Source of the DNA: Gnetum montanum
Taxonomy: Eukaryota; Streptophyta; Gnetopsida; Gnetales; Gnetaceae
Direction: 5' to 3'
DNA: 64,000 nt
NCBI GenBank assembly: GCA_015680685.1
Contig: MNCI01002924.1
Location: 1 to 64,000 of the forward strand
Shown: positions 1 to 11,736 of the stretch, piece after piece
How positions within the stretch are numbered: position 1 is the first letter of the stretch
How the letters are laid out: every line of letters begins with the position of its first letter
The notes under the pieces: model-generated
Database searches by the model: none
What the model saw: only the letters and a program-made list of their open reading frames with translations
What the model was told of the DNA's origin: nothing
Translations under genes and position numbers: made by a program

Positions 1-179
1 TTACATGGCCTTTTTGTCTCACTTACCACCCAAGGCCTTATTGATTAATTCCACCCACATATAATTATTCATGCCTTCAAAACTATCTAACTTACCCTAG
101 AACCCTTTAACACATGCCCATGTGTCCTTAATTTCCACTTTTAATTCCAGAAAAACCTTCAAAATTCAATATTTTCCCT

Positions 180-262
180 CGGGCCTAAACATCGATAGGC
201 CACAATATCGCATATGCGATATCTCGTACGCAATATCGTGTCACATCAAACTATAAATACGT
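180..262 (+). promoter_or_regulatory. Internal U3-like promoter cassette of element A ORF2
   Basis: A run of degenerate self-complementary motifs (cacaatatcg, catatgcgatatc, gcaatatcg) is followed by a TATA box, TATAAATA, at 252-259. The same layout occurs at 50345-50445 in element D and in the U3 of several LTRs here. The position upstream of ORF2 suggests a second internal promoter. That role is inferred from layout; no transcript evidence is available. Confidence 0.5.
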
Positions 263-734
263 GACCCCTCGTAACACTTACCATCATTTTCAACAATTCA
301 TGCAGGGGAGTTTTTCAATTTTTTCTCTACGACTTGTGATTGTGCAACCCTTGCTTTTATACCTATATCTTGCTCACTGGTACTCTGATTTTCATTCCAT
401 CTAAACCTACTTGAACCTGGAGTGTTCAGCTTAGTCGTGGGGGAGGGACACACGCCAAATAGCATAACCTTTTTGGAATTTTTCATCACCCGAAGGACAT
501 TATCAAGGGTAATTAGCTATAACATTAAGGATAATTGTGTTGAAAATAATCTCATCCCTTTAGGTACATCAGGAAACTAAAATTGGAAAACACCTAAGTA
601 AAAAAAAAGGACTCACTATTATAATCTTTTGGGAAACATCACACAGAGATAAAATAAATTAATTAAGGTGATTAGTAAGGCATAACTTAACTTCGAAAAT
701 AACCTTATGAATGCTTGGCCCCATGTGATTACAA

Positions 735-1640
735 ATGGCCCCAAAACATGGACAACAGGAAGGTCCTGCTCAACGTGGAAGCAAATGACCTAGGAGAGGT
801 GAAGAACAAGTCCCTACCGAACAACATGCAGAGCAGAAGGAAAAATCATTTAGCATTCATCAAGAAGACCCTGCTACTATATAGTCCAGGTAGGTAGAAG
901 GAGGAGCTACTGTAGCACCTGAACAGGGACAACATCTCACATTGCCCCAGGATTGTGTTTAGGCTATCCACGAAAGGTCCACATTCACTGCAGTGATTGT
1001 GGAATTAAATTTTGAATCTTTCATAGAGTTTGCTCCTGAGGCTATGAGGGACCACCTCAAAGGGTCTCCCTTATGGCCTATCCTCTTTGCAGGCGGTGCC
1101 TGGTACCTAGGGGAAACGTACCAGTTTTGGCACAAGAGAGAACAAGGCACCATCATTAACATTTGTGGTGTGATAGTTGACTTCTTCATGCAGGCCATTT
1201 TGGAAGTATTAAACCTTCCAAATATAGGGCCAAAGGTTGCTCAGTTATCCACCCATTCAGACCCCAATGCACAACGAGTTTGGTTGAAGAGGGCATATGG
1301 TAAGGATAAGACATTTGGAGAGTTGACAACGGAAGAAAGGATCTATTTCAAAATTGGAACGTATCACCTCTTCCCCATGAAGGGCCTAAAAAGGATTTCA
1401 ACATATGTGGCAAGGGGGTGTGCAGTGCTGATGGGAAAGGTTAATGCTAACCTAACTCATCTATATTTCACAAAGATCCTAAGGCAGTTTGAAGAACGGA
1501 AGATAGGGAAGCTTGCATTACCCTTTCCTTGTCTTATCAGGAAGTTGTGCCTACGTGCTGGTATCAGAGGATACACTAATGATGTCCTCTAAAAAGCCCA
1601 GAATGCTTCATATGTTGAATTGTTAAAGCCACCAACTACA
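735..1640 (+). pseudogene. ORF2 of element A, plant-transposon-domain part
   Basis: One frame runs from an ATG at 735 through the conserved domain, with several nonsense codons before residue 90 and a stop at 1590. The N-terminus is basic (MAPKHGQQEG start), as in elements B and D. The domain, about residues 85-285, contains WYLGETYQFWH, LEVLNLPN, LMGKVNANL and the pattern LPFPCLIRKLC. The last resembles the conserved end of the Pfam family called putative plant transposon protein (Transposase_32, PF20167); this assignment is from memory. It aligns nearly collinearly with 51190-51800. The likely upstream splice acceptor reads ttacaa instead of CAG, so it is broken here. Confidence 0.7.
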
Positions 1641-1779
1641 AGGAAAATCACTAATGAGACATTGGGACTAGAACAAAAAAAAGAATAGACAGCTAGACCA
1701 ACTACCACTCAACTTGCAGGACCCAGCCAACTTCCAAGTACAGGACCCAGCCAAAAATGGAATTTAGTACAACATCCCA

Positions 1780-1945
1780 ACAATGGAATTTGTGTGTTTT
1801 TTGGAACAAAGGAATGGCCTACATTTAACTTCTTGGATACCCATGGACATCTATAGAACTGGTTATGCAAGGGCATTATTGTAGGAGCCTTCTTTGGGGA
1901 GAACCCACTTGCGTAACTTTTGTTAATCATGGCTTTGAACTAACC
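1780..1945 (+). repeat. Displaced conserved module shared with elements B and D
   Basis: About 150 bases match 49915-50060 of element D and 42930-43070 of element B, including a shared stretch around ggttatgcaagggcat and ctttggggagaacccactt. In A the module lies after the ORF2 domain; in B and D it lies before ORF2. All copies carry stop codons in the frame that reads FFGENPLA in A. Function unknown. Confidence 0.5.
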
Positions 1946-2880
1946 TTCACGTCTTCTAGAACATCAATGACAGTCTGAATTTATGCATAATTTTGGGACT
2001 ACTTCTCATCACTTTCAATTACTTTTTTCCAACTTTTTTGTTAAAATATTCTTCAAGTTCAATATTTCTTAACCATCTTCTGAATCAGAACTTTGCTTTC
2101 AATCGTTTGAAAACTTGTGTGCTTCTGGAGTTATGCTTATTTTGAAATTTGCTTTCAAGGGATGTCCGCTTTGAAATTTGGAAATTTTTCTAACATCCTA
2201 TTTTTGAACATCATGATAACTAATAGAAATTAATCAACATAATGTGAACAACTTGATAATTTTAGTTACCTCATAGCCTTAGGCATAGTGTGCTATCATC
2301 ACCTTGTGCTTAAATGAAAACTAAGGGATTCAAAAAGGGTTAATTATTAAGGAAAATTTACCAAAACTAATATTGATCCTTTGGTGACTATAGGTGATTC
2401 TAAAAGAAACATCTAAGGAATAAGGTCTTTTTCCAAGCATGGAAATGAAGCTAAGAGAGGGAAAATGAAAGATATGTCCATGGACAAATTGAAGCATACA
2501 CAAGATAGCAACTCAAGCATCACATGTTTACTAAATCCATGGGATGATGAGAAAAAATTTTAGTCCATCCTTCAACAATGTTGCAAGTAACTAGAGAAGC
2601 ATCGACATAACAATCTAGGATGGAAGTCTACCATCGCTAGCAGCAATAAGAAGAATCATCTTCAGCAAATTCTTGAAGACCTTCGCAAATTTTGTAATCT
2701 TCAAAGTCTATCTAGTGTTTTTGTCACTCTATCATTTTGTATGAATCCACTTGAATAAAATTTTGTAATGCGACACTCAGAGTCAATCAATAGTTAGCAT
2801 TAATTAATAATTCCATACCTTTCCAATATTGTAAAGAAAGCTTTGTCCTATCCTGTTAACTTGAGGATGAGTTTATATTC
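1946..2880. other. Unassigned 3' internal part of element A
   Basis: AT-rich sequence inside element A. A broken forward frame near 2440-2760 gives a charged peptide containing LLNPWDDEKKF and LGWKSTIASSNKK, with stops. I recognise no family and see no similarity to the coiled-coil region that occupies this place in D. Confidence 0.3.
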
Positions 2881-2893
2881 AGTCATGGGGGTA

Positions 2894-3912
2894 TCATGAG
2901 TCATCTGTTGGCTGGATTATCTGATAAAAAGTTAACTTTTTGGTTGGCTTCGAGATCCTAGCCTCAATATAAAGGCTCTAATATCAAGGCTTCAACAACA
3001 AGGCTCCAAAGATAAGGTGTTGATATTAAGGCTCCGACAACAAGGTTGCGTCGATAAGGCCTCGTCGATGTGGTTAGTTACGTCGACGAGGCCCCATCGA
3101 CACATCATTTCATGTGGCAATGAGGCCCCGTTGACACAACCTAGCAATAAAATCTATAAATACATACTCATAGCTATGTTTATGCAGTTATTTAGTTAAT
3201 AAAGTAGCCAAACTTTTGCAATTTTATTTCATAATCTAGGAGAATAGTTAGTGAGTGCCCGCAGTGTGGATCTAAGTCAGTTGTACGGCATCGTATTTGA
3301 GTGGCAATGTACCTGGACACATTCCATGAATGACAATAAGATCGAGATTGATTCTTATTCATTATAGCACTTTGACTTAGATTAAATTTACTTTTAATGT
3401 AATTTATATTCCATGTACTTAGTTAATCTTTATGTTTTTAAGCATGTTAATGAATTGGTGAAATGAGCACAACCAATTTCAAGCATAAACATGTATTTGC
3501 TTGATAATCCCAGTAGTGTTATTGCTTGGTTTGCCCAATAGCATAGCACTTAGCAATCCCAATAGTGGATACATCGGTTCAAGACATGTACGGAAAGTTG
3601 GGAACGAACACCCATCACTCGTAGGCTAGTTTAGAATTTACTTTCAATTGTTAGTTAGTTTAACCAAATGATTTTTTTATTATTGTTAGGAGTAGAATAA
3701 GGTTGAAACAACATCAAAAATCATATGCCTCACTCTAGACTAAACCATACATGACAAAGCTACCACTAGTCTAAGTGGAAAGACAACGAATTGCAATCAA
3801 GGCATAATGATCTAGATGCCACAACTATTCCCATCCATGGAATTTGACTAGATCATGCATGAACACTTATGATTCATATGGTTGGGCATAGGGGGTACCT
3901 CGCCACTCATCA
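2894..3912 (+). repeat. 3' LTR of element A
   Basis: About 1019 bp. It is preceded by the polypurine tract tcatgggggta and ends in ctcgccactcatca, the same terminus as the B, D and G LTRs. The start reads TCATGAG where relatives read TGATGAG. The U3 has cgtcgacgaggcc-type palindromes, then TATAAATA at 3155-3162, then the R-region signature tgcccgcagtgtg and the tacctggacac motif. It could be a solo LTR, but the PPT and ORF2 upstream argue for a 3' LTR. Confidence 0.8.
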
Positions 3913-4139
3913 ATAGTTTTCTAAAATGAGATAGCTAGTTGCTAAATAACTATGCTTTCAAAATAGCAAGAGACTTCTGGTTGTATCTTTTGCCTATTAA
4001 TTATCAAGATAATGATACTCCTAAAAAAATTTCTTATTTTAATGATCAATCTAAAAGCACCAAGATGAAGATGAATTTTTCTCAAATTAATCCCATGAGG
4101 CATTTTTATGTTCTACATAAATTGTGTGATGTAGATAGA
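3913..4139. other. Short spacer between elements A and E
   Basis: 227 bases between two LTRs. It holds one open frame of 67 codons (3939-4142) with no recognisable similarity. Probably target DNA of one of the elements. Confidence 0.4.
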
Positions 4140-4853
4140 TGAAACACCAAAAAATTTAGGCAACAGCACTGCAACGGAAAATTTGTCTAAGTTTCAAATC
4201 AAGGCAATTTTTTCTTAGTGTTTGGCCCATGATTCCACTACTAGGGCTACACTCTAGAGTGTAGCCAATGTAGCATGCAACACAACTAGATTTGCAAAAT
4301 TTTCTGAGTTTCAGATGGCAAGTGTAGAAATTTTGTCTAAGTGCCTTGCTACCCTCACATGCCTCTGACTACGCTTTCTAGCATAGCAAACGTAGCATCA
4401 CCCTAATGGCCAATCTACACTAGTGTTAAGCTAAAGGTTGTCAAGCTAGCTCAACATGGAAGAGGCATTTGGAAAATTTTCTAACTCTTGAAGCTATCCC
4501 TCCTGCTACACTCTTGAGCGTAGCTAGCGTTACAAGAACAAGGACTGTATTTTTTGCCAAATTTTTCTAAGTGTCCATGCAATGCACTATTCCATCTTAC
4601 TATGCTCGCCAACATAGCAAGTGTAGCAACAATGGACTTCAATAACTACCTAACTATTGTGCTATGCTCCAAAGTGTAGCTAGCGTAGCAATAAGAAACT
4701 ACCTTTAAAAGCTTCTAGAGCTTAGAACAAGCCTTCATTCCAGCTCTAGCACTCTTCTAGAAAGTAGGATCAACAACTTGCAATCTTTTTGCACCTGCCT
4801 CCATGTCCCAAAATTCTACCTATGCTCAATCCCACTCGAAAGAGGGGAGAACA
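4140..4853 (+). repeat. Truncated 5' LTR of element E
   Basis: Direct match to 20591-21298, starting tgaaacacc and ending at gagaacat, where the two copies separate. It contains a perfect 22-base palindrome at 4247-4268 (GGCTACACTCT plus its reverse complement) and several imperfect relatives of the form gctaygctc...gagygtagc. The promoter-like part present in the right LTR is missing here. Confidence 0.7.
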
Positions 4854-4879
4854 TCTATCACCCTACCCTTTATGGTCTT

Positions 4880-7060
4880 GGCATAGTCTATGGAATCCTC
4901 TATGCCAGCATCTATGATGCCAACCCAGCCTTACATGCACACAGTGTCGACGTCTTAGCCACATGCAAGTTAGGTGTCGTATATCTTGCCTATCTCTATG
5001 ATGCCCCCTATGATAACTCAAGCCACAACCTCATGGTGGGGCCATACATCTATGCCCTGGGTACAACACATGCAACAACAACATGCACAACAGCCTCTAT
5101 AGTAGTACACTCAATAGGCATCCTATCTGATTGCACAACCTACGATGGGGCCATCAACCATGCCAACAGCACAACAAGCTACACAACCGATGCAACCTAC
5201 AGCATCCACATTGATCCTAGATCAAGCATTCTAGCTCATTCAAAGACTCACTAAAGAGGTCAAATGGCTTAAGGCCACTTCTTCTGATATAATCCAAGTG
5301 ATGGACTTCTACTAGGATGATCCCATTAGTTCTATTATCACATCATTAACTTCAAAGACTTACTAAAGAGGTCAAACAACTTAAGGCCACCACTTCTGAT
5401 ATGATCCAAGTGATGGACTTCTACTGAGATGACCCCATTAGTCCTATTGTTCCATCACTAACCTTACATCCTAGCATCCAACTTCCCTAGTTCATCAAAT
5501 ATAATGGTGAAGGAAATCCCCATTCCCATCTAGTGACCTTTTGGTCTAAGTGCCTTTTGTTGCAAGCATGGCCACATGCAATCATTCATGTGTTTGCTAT
5601 GTCCCTAACCAACAAGGTGCTATACCGGTACAATGCTTCCCAGGGCCTTCATATCTTTGTTGGAGGATTTGCTTAGCCAATATGTCACTTGCTTCAAGTA
5701 CAACTTGAAGCCTAAGGTGACCCTAGACCAACTTATGTAGATCAAATTGGGCCACTTAGAGCCTGTTCAAAAGTTTATCCAACAATGGTGCACTGCACTT
5801 AATGAGATTCATGAGCCTATCACAAAAACTCACCTACTATCCATTTTCAAAGATGTAGTGAATCACTTCATTAAGTTGAAACTATACTATCTTGCCTAGC
5901 ACTCCCTAGGCCAAGCATTTGATCAAACAAAGAGTATTCAAGATGCAGTGGAAGCTAGTAAGGATTCAGCCTATGTGGCCTATAAGAATGAACACTTGAA
6001 GAAAGACAAGGAGAAGGCCAAGGCAACAACAACCATTATAGCAATGGCCAATGAGGCCAAGCCAAATAATGCCAAACCAACAACCAAGACAACCAAAGCC
6101 CCAGCCAAAAACAAGGCAACCAAATCTAACACTACAGCAACCAACCAACCCAAATCATTGGTGGTTGTGAGACAAGCTACCCCAAGGCCAAACTTTGAGC
6201 ACAAGTACTACTCAAAGTATACACCATTTCCCATCAATCCATCAAAACTATTGGATCAGTTGCTTAGTGCTGGGCGCATCTAGTACAAGCAAATGTCTAA
6301 AGATGTTCGTAAGCGTCATGACCGCTATTGCAAGCTCCTTAGAAACCCATCAGCAACCACACCAGATGAGCCTCTGGTCCCCAAACACTTCAGGTTGGAC
6401 CAGTTCTACCATTATCATCAATTGCCTAGCCATGACACAGATTTCTACATGGCCTTGCAGGATGACATACAATGCATGATTGACCAAGGCCAACTGGTTC
6501 TTGATTCGACCAACCTAGTTCAACCAAAAAATCAATTAATGAAGGTCTACAAATACCCTCTTAATGCAAGTGGCTCAAGCTATGTCATCAATGCCATCAG
6601 CATTGATGACAACCTAGGACCAACACAAGAACCATTTGTGCTTTGTGAGTCCTCCAATAGCATTGGGGCCTCCTTGGCAACAACTAGTCCAAGGATCCCT
6701 TTTGTTATCAGACCACCACCTCGAGTGCCCACAACACGCTTTGTGGTTAGAGCCCCATAACACATTGTAGCAACTACAACCCAGACACCCTTTTTCATTA
6801 GGGTGTCACTACATGCAGATCTTTTGCCAAGTTCAATGGTGGGCATTGCAATAGGCCCTACTCGCTTGAGGCCTCATCTCACATACAATACCAAGAAGCC
6901 AAGGTGACGACCTAGGAGGACAAATGAGCACCTCGCCAATCAAATGATGAGGGAATGGATGGCGTTAGGTATGCCTAAGCCCATTCCTTTGTCTATTGTC
7001 CCTATGGCCACATCAACTGAAGCCACTACGGCAAGTGATCAATAACTAAGCATTGAGGCT
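4880..7060 (+). pseudogene. gag of element E
   Basis: Decayed Ty3 Gag polyprotein, which would form the virus-like particle. The N-terminal part is Met/Gln/Pro/Thr-rich, typical of Tat Gag. The core from about 5495 reads FIKYNGEGNPHSHL, then LLQAWPHA, then YVTCFKYNLKP, matching the retrotransposon Gag fold. From 5948 a Lys/Ala/Thr-rich basic linker follows, then at 6293 RKRHDRYCKLL and later a DIQCMIDQGQL-type motif, resembling the usual Tat sequence before the protease. Several stops (such as 6281) and frame changes break it. Reverse-strand frames over the linker are composition artefacts. Confidence 0.75.
5239..5462 (+). repeat. 112-bp tandem duplication inside gag of element E
   Basis: Two copies begin ttcaaagact at 5239 and 5351 and run through ggacttctactagga/gaga. 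The period of 112 is not a multiple of three, so the duplication shifts the gag frame and arose after coding constraint ended. The copies differ at several sites, so it is not recent. Confidence 0.7.
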
Positions 7061-7099
7061 CACAGGTAGGAAAAAAAAAACAAGCCTAAATCCCCTTCT

Positions 7100-8093
7100 C
7101 ATGAGATTTTCCTTTTGGGTTGCATGGAGAAGATGAAGGTTAACAAGGCAACTGACAGTGGTAATAACTTTCTAGATGTAATGGCACAAGTCAAGTATGC
7201 TCTTAAATAAAACAAAATACAACCTTGAGCCTATACGACTTGGTGATGACCTCCTCCACTCATCGTGATGCACCAGTTCACATGTTGGCCTTCATTCCTA
7301 TCAAAGATGACATCCCAGTGGATGAACAAGCCATCCACACTGTGATGCTTCCTCCTTCACCTCAAGAATCAAGTATAATGGCTCTAGCGTTTCATGATGA
7401 GGTAATCAAGGTTACCATAAAAGGGGGTAGGTCATCACTACGCTGATGTTTATAACCATCCACATGGGGCAATGTAATATCCGCAGGGTGCACGTCGATG
7501 ACAAGATCATGACTAACATCATCCCATTCCTAGTCATTAACAAACTTTGTCTAGCTGACCAAATCCAGGTCACAAAGATGACATGCCTCAAGTCCTTTAA
7601 TGGGTCATGCCTCATTGTGAAGGGAATGGTCACAATAGCCTTCATGGTAGGGAAGCAATTCCCCACTATAGCTGAATTCATTGTCATCGAGGAGATTCCT
7701 AGGTTCAACCTGATTTTGGGAAGGCCTTAGCTAGCCCAATTATGAGTTGTCTCCTCACCCATTCACCAAGAGATCCACCTTTCGTATGAAGGTGGAGAAG
7801 TGATCATACATGGTGATAACTTGATCCCTCCCACCATCAACAACATTGACACACACCAAGGATTAGAGGTAGAGTTCCTCGATGACACATTGCCCATGGA
7901 GGACAAGAGTCAACCTTGTCCGATAGACCCATCTAAAGAGAAAAAAGACGTTGATGCCCTCCCTGAGGATGCTTTATGGGTGAAACTACCCTTTAACATC
8001 AATGATGAAGGTATAGGTAAATATTGTATCATGCTTCCTAAGCCCTATGCACCCCCTAACCCACATCAACTTAGGAAGCAACTACATGACTAA
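7100..8093 (+). pseudogene. Retropepsin-like protease region of element E
   Basis: The characteristic order is present: a VHVDDK segment at the active-site position, VINKLCL, then FIVIEEIPRFNLILGRP (a common aspartic-protease landmark in Tat/Athila elements), then EGGEVIIHGDNL. The catalytic Asp-Ser/Thr-Gly equivalent reads D-D-K, so the active site appears lost. A frame change lies near 7440 and a stop follows LGRP. The frame ends with a TAA at 8091-8093, directly before a possible splice donor (AAG|GTACTC). Confidence 0.7.
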
Positions 8094-8099
8094 GGTACT

Positions 8100-8880
8100 C
8101 CCTTAGTGCAATATGTGTTAGGTGCCTACTTGCCCTTAACCTTTTTACATGCCCTATTAGCCTTTTACTTACACAACTATGTTTCACATAGTTTCTTGTG
8201 TTTTACATTATTTTTTTTGTTACATATTCACTTCTTTTGCTTATGCATTTTCATTTGGTCTCTTTATGCATTAGAAAAACATCAAAAACACATAAAAATT
8301 ATAAGAATAAAATTGCAAAAAAAAAAAGTACATGGCCTGAAATGGCCTTAAACAAACGCATGTCCTAAAAAGCCCTTAAACTAGAATATGGCCTACAAAG
8401 GCCTTAAACTAGAGCATGGCCTGCCACAGCCTAAAACTAGCAACATCTTTCTTCCACTACATGGCCTGCCATGGCCTTAAACTGGCAACCTTTCTCGCAT
8501 TGCCACTACCCGAAAAGGCCTTAAACTAGCGTACAGCCTACTATGGCCCAAACTTGGCAACCATTTCCTTTTATTCATGGCCTAAAATAGCCTTAAACTA
8601 GCAATCTCCATGGCCCAAAATGATCTTAAACTAGCAATGGCCCTTCCTCCATGGCCTTAAATTGGCATGGGGCCCACAAGGGGCTTAATCACATCAACTA
8701 GTTGCATTATTCACATTAAACATTTAACAAAATAAACATGAAATTTCACACACAATTCTCATTACAAAAAGGCATAAGTTTTATTATATCTCTATCAGTA
8801 GGAGTACATAGCATGACCATGTAGCAAAATGGTCAAAGCACAAAATTGCTCAACAGTAGGGCTACATTAGGTCAACTCAT
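8100..8880. other. Start of candidate PRO-RT intron of element E
   Basis: Pyrimidine-rich and AT-rich sequence after the protease frame, then the repeat array at 8330-8690. No gene is visible on the plus strand. The frame at 8106-8351 translates to a hydrophobic, low-complexity peptide and is probably not coding. Confidence 0.4.
8330..8690 (+). repeat. Degenerate tandem array, catggcc...ggccttaaactagca
   Basis: About ten degenerate units of 28-45 bases. Each has catggcctg followed by ggccttaaact(a/g)gca, so a unit is itself partly self-complementary. Related arrays with the same taaactagca tail are at 14768-14925 and 18570-18985. Confidence 0.75.
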
Positions 8881-9450
8881 TTAGTGGTGTCTAGTGGGGG
8901 TTGGGGCTCCTCCTTCTCCTCCTCTACTGCTCTACTAGGGCCTATGCTACCACCTAGTACCTATTTCAAAATAATGCGAAACAACAAATTAATCAACAAG
9001 TGCAAAAATACAATACAAAATTAATGCTCAAAACTAACATAACAAGCATAAGAAGCAAAGGCAAAACTAACCCGAGAGGGTCCTACATCAAACTCTAGAG
9101 GTAATCTATCAAGGCCTTCCTCCAAGTGTCATAGGGTCTCGACCTCTAATAACCACGTCCAATACTCATGGCTGAGGTTAACATCCGCAAGGATCCTGTC
9201 CTTGTTCACAGTGGTCCATGCAGGAGGCTACATAGAAAAGGTGGTTGTAGAAGTCTCCCCTAAAGGCAGGGTAATCTCTCGCTTTGGGAAATCACTAACC
9301 ACTATATGTTGAGCAAACAACTCAAAGGCTCAACTCCCACCAATTGCATTGAAAAATATCTTGAGACAACAAGCCTTCATAGACTCATCCTTGAGCTGCT
9401 ACAGGTAGGCATCCCGCTCTTGCTTGTAGTGGCACTTGTGGTCCTTCTAC

Positions 9451-9451
9451 N
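9451..9451. other. Assembly join: single n between 50-bp duplicates
   Basis: Positions 9401-9450 and 9452-9501 are identical, separated by one n. This is the signature of two contig ends that overlap but were not merged. Annotation across it is unreliable. Confidence 0.9.
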
Positions 9452-9693
9452 ACAGGTAGGCATCCCGCTCTTGCTTGTAGTGGCACTTGTGGTCCTTCTA
9501 CGTATGCCCCCACAGTTGCACACCTTGGCACTGAACCTCTTCCACTCATGATTCTTCCAGGAGAGCAAGTCAACCACTACTCGACAATCTTCCAAGTAGC
9601 CTCATTCTTACCTTGAATGACTAACCAGTATCCAACGTAATCTATCTCTAATGTTTGCCAAGTACCATCCTTCTATGCCTGAGCTAACAAAAA

Positions 9694-9694
9694 N
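9694..9694. other. Assembly join: single n between ~75-bp duplicates
   Basis: 9619-9693 and 9695-9769 are the same except for one base (tttgccaag versus tttgtcaag). Same artefact as at 9451. Confidence 0.9.
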
Positions 9695-10769
9695 GACTAA
9701 CCAGTATCCAACGTAATCTATCTCTAATGTTTGTCAAGTACCATCCTTCTATGCCTGAGCTAACAAAAAATCATAATAGGACTAGAGGTTTTTGTTCATT
9801 ATGGTTAGGCTCACCAGTGCCTCCTAGAGCTCATGCACACATTTCCATAAATGCTCATTTGAGCACCTACAGGACCAAAATTCCTTCACATTGAAAAGCA
9901 TGCACCTGTTCACGGCCTCATACACATGATGAGGCACCTACTCCACCTCAAGGGGATACTCAAGAATGGCATCCATGTGAGCTTCTCAATTTAGGTCCCA
10001 ATAAATCTTAGAGCTTGTTAGCACACACCGAACAAATCAATATGACCAATAGACTAAGCATAGAAGTGGTAAAAAAATTCAAGCAAGATGATACACATAC
10101 CAATTTTTGGATTCACCTGCCATATGTGGTCCACCATGTCCTCCATGATGCCTTTCATGAAGGCGAATTTATCCAATGTCTCTACCCATGGCTTCATGGG
10201 GTGGGCAAGCACTGGTGGTGGATCACTAGTAGGAAGGTCTGAGACTACAATACAAACACCATGCAACACTTAGTGATAACTAAGTAGTTAAAGGCTTAAA
10301 AGGAAAGGGAAAGAGTAGATGGTAACACTAAGTTCTCACTGAGCAAGCTCTTAGATGTCAGCGTGGGGTGGATCTCCCAGCTGCACACCATTGAAGAGGT
10401 TGGTGAAGTTACCCTCAGGGTGGAATAGCCCCTCTACATCAAATTGGTGGGAGATTTCTGGGGCCTCTAGTGGCTCCCCCTTATGAGTTACCTCCTCATC
10501 AACCTAGGGAGGGGTCATGTCCATCACACCCACCATCACCATTGCTACTTCCTTAGCAGTCCTCTTGCCTAACTCACATGATGTAGTAGTATTAGCATAG
10601 TATAATAAAACAAAACAAAAACAAATACATAAGCCAAATGCATCTATGATGTACACTAACCTACAACCACCAAACAGAGTGTGGGTATCTTGAGGCAAAC
10701 TTTCTTGATTCCTACTTGTCCAACTGTAGGGGGGTCTCCTCTGTTGGGTGTAGCCCCTTGATTTTTGCC

Positions 10770-10770
10770 N
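10770..10770. other. Assembly join: single n between 46-bp duplicates
   Basis: 10724-10769 and 10772-10817 are identical around one n. The apparent forward frame across it (10716-11042) is an artefact. Confidence 0.9.
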
Positions 10771-10829
10771 GCTGTAGGGGGGTCTCCTCTGTTGGGTGTA
10801 GCCCCTTGATTTTTGCCATGGATGGCCCC

Positions 10830-11735
10830 ACTGTCTCTACAGTATACTACTCCATCCTCTTTTCATACCCAACAATAGTTTGTGGACACTTACCTACACT
10901 ATCACAAGAATATGATGATTGTGACCTCCTCAATTGTGCCTTCATTATGACTAAATATGACTTCTCAATCTCCTCTAGAGGGTCCTACACACGAGTGGTG
11001 GTGGACAAATGCTTAATCCATAACTTGGATAGTTGCTTATGATCCTACACAACCCAAGGCCCACTATCCCTAATCACCAGAAACTCCACAAGCCTTCACA
11101 GATAGGTTGTGAAGAATCTGAAGTGAAAGTGAGATCTTGCATGGATGTTGTGGCAAAGCCTGGTAATCTCTACCTGTAGCCTGGCAATGATAGAGGAGGC
11201 CCAGTTAAACTTGGTGCCCTCCTCTATGACCTTTCATATCACTCATGCCTGCTCCACCCTAAGGACCTTTCCTTGGGAGAGTAGCTTAGGAAAAGCATGG
11301 GCACAAAAAAGAGGGTAAATTCTCTAGACCTCAAGCATGCACACGTTCCCAACCATGATGCCTTTATGAGAGCAAGTGGTCCCTAGCCACTCTTCAATAT
11401 CCTCTCTCTAGTCCACCTCTCGATTGGGCTTGTTAATGATTGACAAGCCCTCAGAGGAGAGGCCAAAGAAGTCATCAATGAGGTCCAAAACTACCCTCAC
11501 TCCATGCATGCAAGTAACAAAGTGGCAAGCATCATGACTAAAGGAGTCAACAATGGTCACCATCTTGGCTACTAGTGTGTTTGGGCTAAGGGCCAAGAAA
11601 AGGTCCATCAACCCAACACACACAAGCAGACTAGTTTGAGCCTCTAAGGTCTGATGGCACAGCCAATCCTGTACCTCCTCTACATCACTGTACTTCATAA
11701 TGAGGGTGGCCTCATTATGACTAGTGGTGACCACT
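10830..11735 (-). pseudogene. Plant-mobile-domain-like segment of antisense gene
   Basis: A 108-codon open stretch (11408-11734) followed by frame continuing past isolated stops. Landmarks in order: ALSPNTLVAKMVTIVDSF, VLDLIDDFFGLSSEGLSI, REDIEEWLG, FNWASSIIARLQVEITRL, FRFFTTYL. This order (wd.....F, t..D...l.GL..eG, then W.s.i...L and YL.d) resembles the plant mobile domain/Transposase_32 group found in plant Ty3 elements; assigned by eye only. Stops fall where Trp or Gln would be expected (such as after NREVD). It lies antisense to the host element. Confidence 0.45.
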
Positions 11736-11736
11736 N
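11736..11736. other. Assembly join: single n between 47-bp duplicates
   Basis: 11689-11735 and 11738-11784 are identical. The join falls at the 5' edge of the mobile-domain-like antisense frame, so its true start cannot be read. Confidence 0.9.

Larger units (their letters stand above)
1..3912 (+). mobile_element. Element A: Athila-like LTR retrotransposon, left end outside window
   Basis: The right end is a 3' LTR preceded by a polypurine tract (tcatggggg). The body carries a decayed copy of the ORF2 gene seen in elements B, D and F, preceded by the same palindrome-rich TATA cassette. No gag or pol is visible in the part present. The 5' LTR and most of the internal region lie to the left of the window. 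Sequence 1946-2880, between the ORF2 domain and the 3' LTR, does not resemble the coiled-coil part of ORF2 in D; a weak broken reading frame is visible near 2440-2760, but I do not recognise it. Confidence 0.75.
8900..10700 (-). pseudogene. 3' part of antisense gene in element E, unrecognised
   Basis: On the minus strand, broken frames continue downstream of the mobile-domain-like segment. They include LHPTEETPLQ near 10740 and a charged, helical-looking stretch with WKCVHEL, NKNLQSYYDF-like and GYWLVIQGKNEATWK around 9580-9860 (reading stops as their likely source codons). No family is recognised; it may be a coiled coil. Three single-n joins (9451, 9694 and, just upstream, 10770) insert duplicates into this region and invent long X-containing frames. 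Confidence 0.35.

Noticed and set aside
4778-5254. 158-codon forward frame in element E
   Set aside because: It is out of frame with gag. The Met/Gln/Pro-rich frame typical of Tat Gag N-termini overlaps it, so this one is a shadow.
5966-6204. Two minus-strand frames rich in Gly, Cys, Val, Leu
   Set aside because: Complement of the Lys/Ala/Thr-rich Gag linker; composition effect.
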